DNA of 51,254 nucleotides. Origin: Mesorhizobium sp. STM 4661 (lineage in GTDB: Bacteria > Pseudomonadota > Alphaproteobacteria > Rhizobiales > Rhizobiaceae). Made by a program: the position numbers and the translations under genes. Location of the stretch: the NCBI RefSeq assembly GCF_000359125.1, contig NZ_CAAF010000007.1, positions 1 through 51,254 on the forward strand. The letters are read 5' to 3'. Shown in pieces: positions 44,584-51,254 of this stretch (positions are counted from its first letter, which is position 1; each line of letters starts with the position of its first letter). Below the pieces are notes generated by a model that was not told where the DNA came from, searched no databases, and saw only the letters and a list, made by a program, of their open reading frames with translations.

Positions 44584-46758
44584 TTATCCCGCCTGCTCCT
44601 TCGCCTTCAGTTCCAACCTCCGCGCGTGCAGCACCGGCTCGGTGTAGCCGTTGGGCTGCACGCGGCCCTTGAACACCAGATCGCAGGCGGCGAGGAAGGC
44701 GATGGAGCTGTCGAAGTCGGGCGCCATCGGCCGGTAGAGCGGGTCGCCCTCGTTCTGGCGGTCGACGATCGCGGCCATGCGCTGCATCGTCTCCATCACC
44801 TGGTCCGAGGTGCAGACGCCGTGGTGCAGCCAGTTGGCGATATGCTGCGAGGAGATGCGCAGCGTGGCGCGGTCCTCCATCAGGCCGACATCATGGATAT
44901 CAGGCACTTTGGAACAGCCGACGCCCTGGTCGATCCAGCGCACGACATAGCCGAGAATGCCTTGTGCGTTGTTGTCGAGCTCGGCCTGGATGTCGGCCGG
45001 CGACCAGTTGGGCCGTACCGCCACCGGCACCGACAAGATGTCGTCGAGCTTGGCCTTGGGCCGGCTCTTCAGCGCCGCCTGCACGGCGTGGACATCGACC
45101 TTGTGATAGTGGGTGGCGTGCAGCGTCGCCGCCGTCGGCGACGGCACCCAGGCGGTGTTGGCGCCGGCCTTGGGGTGGGCGATCTTCTCAACCAGCATCG
45201 CCGCCATCAAATCGGGCATCGCCCACATGCCCTTGCCGATCTGGGCGTGGCCGGCCAGCCCGCATTCCAGCCCGGTGTCGACATTCCAGGCCTCGTAGGC
45301 GGCAATCCAGGCGGCCTGCTTCATGTCGCCCTTGCGGATCATCGGGCCGGCTTCCATCGAGGTGTGGATCTCGTCGCCGGTGCGGTCGAGGAAGCCGGTG
45401 TTGATGAAGACGACACGCTCTCTTGCCGCGCGGATCGCCTCCTTGAGATTGACGGTGGTGCGCCGCTCCTCATCCATGATGCCCATCTTGATGGTATTCT
45501 TCGGCATGCCGAGCAGCGCCTCGACACGGTCGAATATCTCGACGGCAAAGGCGACTTCCTCGGGGCCGTGCATCTTGGGTTTCACGACATACATCGAGCC
45601 GGCGCGGGAGTTCTGCCGGCGTCCATTCGGGCCGACATCGTGCAGCGCGATCAACGCCGTCATGGCCGCATCCATGATGCCTTCCGGCACCTCGTTGCCG
45701 TCGCGGTCAAGGATCGCCGGATTGGTCATGAGGTGGCCGACATTGCGCACCAGCATCAGCGAGCGGCCGGGCAGGGTCAGCGCGCCGCCATCAGGCGCGG
45801 TGTAGGCGCGGTCGGGATTGAGCTTGCGGGTGAAAGTCTTGCCGGTTTTGGTGATTTCTTCCGCCAGGTCGCCCTTCATCAGGCCGAGCCAGTTGCGGTA
45901 GACCACGACCTTGTCCCGCGCATCCACCGCCGCGACAGAATCCTCGCAGTCCTGGATGGTGGTCAGCGCCGATTCCAGGATGACATCGGCAATGCCCGCC
46001 GGATCGGTACGGCCGATCTGGTTGGCGCGGTCGATGACGATTTCGACATGCAGCCCGTTCCTGACCAGCAGCACGGTTTGCGGGTTGACCGCGTCGCCGC
46101 GATAGCCGGCAAATTGTTTTGGGTCGGCAAGCGTGGTGGCGCCGGCGCCGGCGCTGAGCTTCAGCGCGCCATTGGCGATCGAAAGCCCATTGACGCCCGC
46201 CCATTTGCCCGAGGTGAGCGGCACGGAGTCGTCGAGGAAGCTCTTTGCCCAGGCCACCACCCTGGCGCCGCGCGCGGGATTGAAGCCTTTGCCCTTTTCG
46301 GCGTCGTCGGTCTCGGGAATGGCGTCGGTGCCATAGAGCGCATCATAGAGCGAGCCCCAGCGGGCATTGGCGGCGTTCAGCGCATAGCGCGCATTCATCA
46401 CCGGCACGACGAGCTGCGGCCCGGCAACCCGTGCGATCTCCGGATCGACATTGCCGGTGGCGACCGAGAAGGCCGGCCCTTCCGGCACGAGATAGCCGAT
46501 CTCCCTCAGGAAATTTTTGTACGCCTCCATGTCGACGGGCGCGCCATTGTGGCGGTACCAGCGGTCGAGCTTGTCCTGCATGGCATCGCGCTTTTCCAGC
46601 AGCGCCCGGTTCTTCGGCGCCAGATCGTGGACGATGGCCGCAAAGCCGGCCCAGAAGGCGTCCGCCTCGATGCCGGTGCCCGGCAGCGCTTCGTGCGCGA
46701 CGAAGTCGTGCAATTCGCGGGCAATCCGCAATCCGGCGATCTCGATGCGATCGGTCAT
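44584..46758 (-). CDS. glcB: Malate synthase G
   Basis: A 724-residue single-chain enzyme making malate from glyoxylate and acetyl-CoA. Length equals that of E. coli GlcB (723). [32 protein letters not shown] and [15 protein letters not shown] are family signatures, and the C-terminal [13 protein letters not shown] is typical. It supports growth on acetate, fatty acids or glycolate; isocitrate lyase is not in this window. A GGAGAAG site precedes the start. It is likely monocistronic, with REP-like elements on both sides. Confidence 0.98.
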   Translation of the reverse strand: MTDRIEIAGLRIARELHDFVAHEALPGTGIEADAFWAGFAAIVHDLAPKNRALLEKRDAMQDKLDRWYRHNGAPVDMEAYKNFLREIGYLVPEGPAFSVATGNVDPEIARVAGPQLVVPVMNARYALNAANARWGSLYDALYGTDAIPETDDAEKGKGFNPARGARVVAWAKSFLDDSVPLTSGKWAGVNGLSIANGALKLSAGAGATTLADPKQFAGYRGDAVNPQTVLLVRNGLHVEIVIDRANQIGRTDPAGIADVILESALTTIQDCEDSVAAVDARDKVVVYRNWLGLMKGDLAEEITKTGKTFTRKLNPDRAYTAPDGGALTLPGRSLMLVRNVGHLMTNPAILDRDGNEVPEGIMDAAMTALIALHDVGPNGRRQNSRAGSMYVVKPKMHGPEEVAFAVEIFDRVEALLGMPKNTIKMGIMDEERRTTVNLKEAIRAARERVVFINTGFLDRTGDEIHTSMEAGPMIRKGDMKQAAWIAAYEAWNVDTGLECGLAGHAQIGKGMWAMPDLMAAMLVEKIAHPKAGANTAWVPSPTAATLHATHYHKVDVHAVQAALKSRPKAKLDDILSVPVAVRPNWSPADIQAELDNNAQGILGYVVRWIDQGVGCSKVPDIHDVGLMEDRATLRISSQHIANWLHHGVCTSDQVMETMQRMAAIVDRQNEGDPLYRPMAPDFDSSIAFLAACDLVFKGRVQPNGYTEPVLHARRLELKAKEQAG

Positions 46759-46863
46759 CAGGGCTTCTCCAGGCGAAGGCTTGGCGCGCCTTTGGCATGT
46801 TGGGGTGGCAGGGTCAATTCAGCTTAGGGTGAAGGGGCGGATTTTGGGGGCGGCGAAGCTGCT

Positions 46864-47017
46864 AATCTCCCCCCTCGAGGGGGAGATGGCCGCGAAGCGG
46901 CCAGAGGGGGTCGGTCCGACCGGGCTCGGCCTCCCTGCGATAGAAGGAAGTTGCGCTCCACGCGAGGCGACCCCCTCTGTCGCCTTTGGCGACATCTCCC
47001 CCTCAAGGGGGGAGATT
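46864..47017. repeat. Pair of REP-like units, outward-facing arrangement
   Basis: The pair starts AATCTCCCCCCTCGAGGGGG with hairpin GGCCGC-GAA-GCGGCC, then a spacer, then ACCCCCTCTG, GTCGCC-TTT-GGCGAC and GGGGGGAGATT. Compared with the copies at 1176 and 3291 the unit order is turned inside out: the GAGAT hairpins are outside and the C/G edges inside. It occupies the gap between hyuA and glcB. Confidence 0.8.
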
Positions 47018-47023
47018 GCGCGC

Positions 47024-49051
47024 TCACACCGCAATCCTTGGCCGGCCCGACGCCACCGCCACGACATGCGCCTCGATGAACATGCGCTGGGCTTCGACGG
47101 TGGAGACGCGGAACTCGGTGGCGACCTCGATCTCGGCGCTGTCGGTGCCGGCTTCCCTGGCCCGCCCGGCGGCAAGCGCGCGCACATCGGCCTCGGCCGC
47201 CGCGATCGCCGCCGCCTCGTCGAGAAAATCGCGCACCGTCTCCCCGGACGAAACGCGGAACAGGCCTTCCTGGGGCTGGCTGACGCGGGCCTCGGCCGAG
47301 ACGCGGACCTGGCCGACGACGGCGCCGAGCGCGTTGGCGACGTCGGTATCCTCCGGCACGACGCAGTCATTGCCGACCAGCTCGGCCAGGCCGGCATAAT
47401 GCAGCGGCGCCGAGGCGCCGAGGCCGATGACCGGACGGTCGAGCGCGACGCTGAGGCGGGCAATGCCCGGATGAGAATCGACGGCGCGCTGCACCAGCGC
47501 GTGCGCCACGGTGGCGGCGCCGTCCAGCCCATCCTCGGCGAAGGCGGTTTCGAGGATGTATTCCGCCGACCAGCGCGTCAGCGTCACCAGCACCCGTTCA
47601 GAGATCGCTTCCGGCGATGCGGCGATGAACTGGCCGCGGCCGTCGCGCTTGCGGGCGAACAGTTCGGCGCCGAGCCGGGCGGTTGCCGCATCCCAATTGG
47701 CCTGCTTGCCCAGCACATGAGCGGCGTCCGAAGGCGTGAAACCTGAAATATGCACCAGGCCGCGCGACACCAGCCGGTTCAGGGTGGCGTTCTGGGCGTT
47801 CGAGGTGAGCAGCCTGTCGAGGGCGAGCGGCACGCTGCCAATCGCCTCGTAGAGTTTTGCTTCCGGAGCGGTGAGGCCGGCGGCGAGCCGCTCCGGCACG
47901 CCGGTGCGCACGGCGAAGCGGCCATCCATGCGGCCGGGGTTCGGCGCGCGCAACTGGCGTTCGAGCTCCGATGTCACCGCCTCGCCATGCACCATGCCGG
48001 CCAGCGCCAGCGGCACTAGGCGGCGCGGCCCGAGCAGGATTTTCGGGTTGAGCGCGCCATCCTCCAGCGCCACTTCGGAATCGCCGCCCAGCCCAAAGGT
48101 GCGCATGGCCACCGCCTCGACCATGGTGCGGAAACCGCCGACGGTGGCGCCTTCCGGGTCGAGCCGGGGACGGCCCCCGTCGAGCACGGCGACATCCGTG
48201 GTGGTGCCGCCGATGTCGGAGACCATGGCATTGTCGAGCCCGGTCATGTGGCGGGCGCCGACCAGACTGGCGGCCGGGCCTGAAAGGATGGTCTCGATCG
48301 GCCGCTGGCGGGCAAAGGCGGCCGAGACCAGCGCGCCGTCGCCACGCACCACCATCAGCGGGGCGGCGATCTTGCGGGCGGCCAAGAACCCTTCGGTCGC
48401 CGCCACCAGCCGGTCGATCATCGAGATCAGCCGGGCGTTGAGCAGCGTGGTGAGCGCCCGGCGCGGGCCGCCAAGCTTGGCCGACAGTTCGTGGCTGGCG
48501 GTGACCGGCAGGCCGGTCTTTTCGCGGATCAGGTCGCGCGCGGCGAGCTCATGCGCCGGGTTGCGGGTGGCGAAATAGGCGCAGACGGCAAAGCCCGACA
48601 CCGAGGCACCGAGTTCCGGCAGTGCGGCCTCCAGCCCGGCGAGGTCGAGCTTGGCGGCATTGCCATGGACATCATGGCCGCCGGGGCAGAACACGACCGG
48701 GTCGGTGCCAAGTGCCGCCTTCAGCCCGTCGCGGGCAAGGTCGCCTTCGGAAAAGCCGATCATCACCAGCGCGACGCGCCCGCCCTGCCCTTCGACCAGC
48801 GCGTTGGTGGCGAGCGTCGTCGACATCGACACCAGTTTTATCGCGGCCGGGTCGGTGGCGGATTTCTCCAGCACCGCATCGACCGCGCCGGATATGCCGA
48901 CCGCCAGATCGTGACGGGTGGTCAGCGCCTTGGCCTTGGCGAGGACTTTGCCATTGGGACCGCCGGCCTCAGACCACAGCACGGCATCGGTGTAGGTGCC
49001 GCCGGTGTCTATGCCGAGGAACAGGGGGGTGGATTTGGGCTTGGCGGTCAT
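47024..49051 (-). CDS. HyuA-type hydantoinase/oxoprolinase family protein
   Basis: A 675-residue ASKHA-fold protein. The phosphate-1 region FLGIDTGGTYTDAVLW is at the start, then the hydantoinase A domain with SDIGGTTTDVAVLDGGRP, MRTFGLGGDSEVAL and GLGASAPLHYAGLA. The family hydrolyses or carboxylates cyclic amides or ketones using ATP, usually with a HyuB partner. No HyuB gene adjoins it here, so the substrate is unknown and the protein may work alone or with a distant partner. It lies between REP-like elements, leftward, 265 nt before glcB. Confidence 0.9.
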   Translation of the reverse strand: MTAKPKSTPLFLGIDTGGTYTDAVLWSEAGGPNGKVLAKAKALTTRHDLAVGISGAVDAVLEKSATDPAAIKLVSMSTTLATNALVEGQGGRVALVMIGFSEGDLARDGLKAALGTDPVVFCPGGHDVHGNAAKLDLAGLEAALPELGASVSGFAVCAYFATRNPAHELAARDLIREKTGLPVTASHELSAKLGGPRRALTTLLNARLISMIDRLVAATEGFLAARKIAAPLMVVRGDGALVSAAFARQRPIETILSGPAASLVGARHMTGLDNAMVSDIGGTTTDVAVLDGGRPRLDPEGATVGGFRTMVEAVAMRTFGLGGDSEVALEDGALNPKILLGPRRLVPLALAGMVHGEAVTSELERQLRAPNPGRMDGRFAVRTGVPERLAAGLTAPEAKLYEAIGSVPLALDRLLTSNAQNATLNRLVSRGLVHISGFTPSDAAHVLGKQANWDAATARLGAELFARKRDGRGQFIAASPEAISERVLVTLTRWSAEYILETAFAEDGLDGAATVAHALVQRAVDSHPGIARLSVALDRPVIGLGASAPLHYAGLAELVGNDCVVPEDTDVANALGAVVGQVRVSAEARVSQPQEGLFRVSSGETVRDFLDEAAAIAAAEADVRALAAGRAREAGTDSAEIEVATEFRVSTVEAQRMFIEAHVVAVASGRPRIAV

Positions 49052-49154
49052 GTTTGGCAGCGGTCCGGAGATCTTGTTCCCCGCCCTTAGCCGATACGGG
49101 CCGGCCGATAAAGCCGCTAGCGCTGGGCCAACAGGCGATGATCATGGTGACGGC

Positions 49155-49233
49155 TAATCTCCCCCCTCGTGGGGGAGATGTCCGGTCCACCCTCCGCAGC
49201 TGCTGCGGGGACGGGCAGGACAGAGGGGGGCGC
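49155..49233. repeat. Single REP-like unit with enlarged variable hairpin
   Basis: ATCTCCCCCCTCGTGGGGGAGAT is followed, between GTCCGG and GCAGGAC, by a 29-nt insert holding the perfect palindrome CCGCAGC-T-GCTGCGG, then the G-run edge. The same insert, slightly changed, occurs at 50524-50600. Confidence 0.8.
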
Positions 49234-49256
49234 TGTCCCGCCGGCCTTGCCGTGGT

Positions 49257-49628
49257 TCAGCACGCGCTTCCAAGCCCAGCCGCAATCACAATGTGCTGGC
49301 AGACATTGTCGATGTCGCGAATGATGTCGTCGTTCCAGAAGCGCAGGACGGTCCAGCCATCCTGTTCCAGACGCACTGTCCTTGCCGCGTCGCCGGCAAC
49401 AGCATCGCCTTGCGCATGCTGGGAGCCGTCGACCTCGACGATCAGTTTCTTCTCCGGGCAAGCGAAGTCGACGATATAGCCGGCAATCGGAAACTGTCGC
49501 CGGAAGCCAAGCCCCATCAACCGGTGTGCACGAAGCTCGTTCCAAAGCTTCAGCTCGGCATCGGTCATGACCTTGCGCATCGATCTGGCGTTCGCGCGAT
49601 GTTTTGGAGGCAGTGGCGTGTGAGGCAT
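49257..49628 (-). CDS. DUF559 (Vsr-like endonuclease fold) protein
   Basis: A 123-residue protein of the DUF559 family, related to the very-short-patch-repair nuclease fold. Visible are AELKLWNELRAHRLMGLGFRRQ, the likely active-site strands YIVDFACPEKKLIVEVDGSQH (Asp, then E-x-D) and VLRFWNDDI near the end. Function is unproven; a PD-(D/E)XK-type nuclease is likely from fold. A full REP-like composite begins 26 nt upstream of the start, so its promoter must be inside or beyond the repeat. Confidence 0.88.
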   Translation of the reverse strand: MPHTPLPPKHRANARSMRKVMTDAELKLWNELRAHRLMGLGFRRQFPIAGYIVDFACPEKKLIVEVDGSQHAQGDAVAGDAARTVRLEQDGWTVLRFWNDDIIRDIDNVCQHIVIAAGLGSAC

Positions 49629-49654
49629 TGTGCTTGTGAAATTAGCACTCTACG

Positions 49655-49814
49655 GCGCCCCCCTCTGTCCTGCCGGACATCTCCCCCACGAGGGGGGAGA
49701 TCAGATGTCGCCCACGCTTGAGCAAATTTTTCAACGCTGCAAATACCGCGTCGGCAGCGGAGTTCCAATCTCCCCCCTCGTGGGGGAGATGCCCGGCAGG
49801 GCAGAGGGGGGCGC
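49655..49814. repeat. Composite REP/BIME-like element
   Basis: The edges GCGCCCCCC and GGGGGGCGC are exact inverted repeats. Hairpins are GTCC-TGCC-GGAC on the left and GCCC-GGCA-GGGC on the right, with GGGGGAGAT hairpins inside. The spacer of about 66 nt differs from those at 1176 and 3291 but is of similar length. Confidence 0.85.
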
Positions 49815-49836
49815 GAAGGAACGCCAACGTCGGGAA

Positions 49837-50463
49837 CTAACCGATAAACCCCACCCTTTTATGCGAGCCATCGCAGAACGGCTTGTTGGCCGAATGGCCG
49901 CAGCGGCAGAGGAAGGTGCGTGTCGTGCGGTCGACCGTGTGGCCGGTGCCGGTGACGATCTCGACATTGCCTTCGAGCTTGAGCGGGCCGTTGGTGGTCG
50001 GTGTGACCGTGAGTGGGCCGTTGCGCGCGGCCAGCGCCGGCGTGTCCTTCAGCGCAGGCTCGCCGGTGGCGGCGAAGCCTGCCTTGCTGTGACTGCCGTC
50101 GCAGAACGGCTTGTTCTCCGAAGCGCCGCAGCGGCAGAGCGTGGCGCGGAAGGACGTCTCGCCGCCAAGCACGATCTCGGCATGCACCGCCAGCGGGCCG
50201 TTTTCCCTGAGCCGCACGGTGTTGACCACCGGCGGCTTTTCCTGCGGGCCGCCATCCTTCCTGACATAGGTGATGGCGCCGGACGGGCAGCTTTGGGCGA
50301 TCGCCACGATCTTCTCGACGCTGGCCGCCTCGGGATGGATCCACTCACCCGGCGCGTTGGGCACGAAGACATGTGGATCGCCCAGCACGCAATTGCGCGA
50401 ATGGATGCAGCGCCGGCCGGAAAAGCCGACATCGATTTCTTCGCCTTCGACCGTGCCTGCCAT
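49837..50463 (-). CDS. Iron-sulfur protein: mono-cluster (Fer4_19-like) domain plus two CDGSH domains
   Basis: A 208-residue predicted redox protein. The N-terminal part (about 10-70) has C19, C25 and C59 (in SCPSGAITY), typical of the divergent 4Fe-4S mono-cluster domain. Two CDGSH 2Fe-2S sites follow: C110, C112, C121 and H125, then C186, C188, C197 and H201, each in the pattern LCRCG...NKPFCDGSH. Each site has the three-Cys one-His ligands. The partner and reaction are unknown. An AGGAG site supports the start. It is flanked by REP-like elements. Confidence 0.93.
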   Translation of the reverse strand: MAGTVEGEEIDVGFSGRRCIHSRNCVLGDPHVFVPNAPGEWIHPEAASVEKIVAIAQSCPSGAITYVRKDGGPQEKPPVVNTVRLRENGPLAVHAEIVLGGETSFRATLCRCGASENKPFCDGSHSKAGFAATGEPALKDTPALAARNGPLTVTPTTNGPLKLEGNVEIVTGTGHTVDRTTRTFLCRCGHSANKPFCDGSHKRVGFIG

Positions 50464-50523
50464 GGGTGGGGTCTCCTGGGTTACAGGCAGGCTGCGGCTG
50501 CTGCGCGAAGGGCGTCAAGTAGC

Positions 50524-50600
50524 GATCTCCCCCTCGTGAGGGAGATGTCCGGTCCACCCTCCGCGGCTGCTGCGAAGGACGGGCAGGACAGAGGGGGCGT
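50524..50600. repeat. Single REP-like unit with enlarged variable hairpin, second copy
   Basis: Near-identical in layout to 49155-49233: ATCTCCCCCTCGTGAGGGAGAT, GTCCGG, an insert containing CCGCGGCTGCTGCG, then GCAGGACAG and a five-G edge. The centre is less perfectly paired than in the first copy. Confidence 0.8.
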
Positions 50601-50650
50601 GAAGGATCGCCTACATTGCCGCAATCTACCCTCGGCGAGCCGGGCAGCAA

Positions 50651-51172
50651 TCATGCTCCCCCCTCATCGGCCTTCACCAAGGTCCAGATCCAGCCGATGA
50701 AAGTCAACACCAAGAACGGATAGCCGGCGGCGGGCAGCGGCGCCGAGGTCGGCAGCAAGGGCGCGCCCCACAGCACCATGGCCACCGTCACGACAAACAG
50801 GATGGCGGCGATGAGGCCGGTGAGCCGCATCCACAGGGCAAAGGTGTTCGCCGCGCCGATCAGGACGAGTGCGGCCGCCCACAGCGAAATGCCGCCGACA
50901 TAGGAGGGAACGCTGGCCTCCAGCCCCGCCGCGTTGCCGGCCAGCAACAGGCTCTCGCCGGCGAGGAAGGTGAGGAACCCGGCCGCGACGCAGTCATTGC
51001 CCAGCCGCTGGTATTTCATCGTCAGCAGCGCGGTGGCCACCACAAGCGCCACGCCGTCGATCGCCCAGAGCGTTTCGCGGAGCGGGGCGCTCGCCACAAA
51101 GGTACCGGCCAGGCCGAAGGTGCCGCCGATGGCGAGGCCGATCGCGGCGGCGGTGTCTGAGGTGGAACGCAT
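50651..51172 (-). CDS. Small multi-pass membrane protein of unknown function
   Basis: A 173-residue hydrophobic protein with about six helices (for example AAIGLAIGGTFGLAGTF, GVALVVATALLTM, LIAAILFVVTVAMVLW). No charged or catalytic motif stands out, and I do not recognise a family. The start at 51172 (MRSTSDT) has a GGAG site 10-13 nt upstream; frame-open starts at 51195 and 51238 have none. It follows, in the same direction, nothing visible before the window end. Confidence 0.75.
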   Translation of the reverse strand: MRSTSDTAAAIGLAIGGTFGLAGTFVASAPLRETLWAIDGVALVVATALLTMKYQRLGNDCVAAGFLTFLAGESLLLAGNAAGLEASVPSYVGGISLWAAALVLIGAANTFALWMRLTGLIAAILFVVTVAMVLWGAPLLPTSAPLPAAGYPFLVLTFIGWIWTLVKADEGGA

Positions 51173-51254
51173 CGGGATGTGTCTCCAAGCCATGTGAAGG
51201 ATACGCCAAGGTTGGGTGTTGTTGAAGAGTGGTGCCAATAGTCACGATCTGCGA

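Noticed and set aside
44626..46827. 733-codon plus-strand frame opposite glcB
   Set aside because: Mirror frame of malate synthase G with high Gly/Arg/Asp content; no recognisable domain.

Overview
The window looks like chromosome of an alphaproteobacterium of the order Hyphomicrobiales, most likely Mesorhizobium or a close relative. The evidence is high GC, a rhizobial-type pmtA directly after dnaK-dnaJ, a malonate matA-matB pair, many sugar and amine ABC transporters, an alphaproteobacterial heat-shock promoter, and many short palindromic intergenic elements. No rRNA, tRNA, phage, transposase or CRISPR was seen.

Positions 1-10911 hold a divergent amino-sugar salvage locus. Leftward run murQ, a solute-binding protein, two permeases, a Gfo/Idh oxidoreductase and an ABC ATPase. 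Rightward run a BadF-type kinase, a GntR/UTRA regulator, a SIS-domain deaminase and nagA, coupled by 4-nt overlaps. Together they could import GlcNAc and/or MurNAc, phosphorylate it, remove lactate (MurQ), deacetylate (NagA) and deaminate to fructose-6-P. Both promoters carry the same tandem box, TGGTATT-N4-TGGTATT, the likely operator of the GntR protein. Positions 10928-14687 hold matB and matA (malonyl-CoA synthetase and decarboxylase) and rpe.

Positions 14841-20532 encode two large, cysteine-rich, secreted proteins of unknown function, in one operon and apparently sharing a four-cysteine domain. Positions 20896-27013 hold the heat-shock genes dnaK and dnaJ (RpoH-type promoter upstream), then pmtA, an FMN reductase, pyrF and a DUF1330 protein.

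Positions 27155-33500 are a probable seven-gene leftward operon: XRE-cupin regulator, polyamine-type ABC transporter (binding protein, two permeases, ATPase), DadA/PuuB-like FAD oxidase and a cupin protein, with a perfect inverted repeat in front. Positions 33719-35051 hold an ArsR regulator with a 20-bp palindromic operator, an AHSA1/SRPBCC protein and a GFA-family protein. Positions 35111-39517 hold an ATP-grasp protein and a four-gene galactose-type operon (SDR, dgoK, dgoA, SMP-30 lactonase). Positions 39710-51172 hold a GGDEF-EAL protein, gshB, comM/yifB, a frameshifted GNAT gene, glcB, a lone HyuA-type protein, a DUF559 nuclease-like protein, a 4Fe-4S/CDGSH protein and a small membrane protein.

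Intergenic gaps, mainly at 1-5000 and 44500-50600, carry REP/BIME-like units. Each has a fixed C-run/GGGGGAGAT hairpin and a second hairpin whose sequence changes from copy to copy while its pairing is kept. Two further repeat families occur at 25119-25302 and at 27012/34556.
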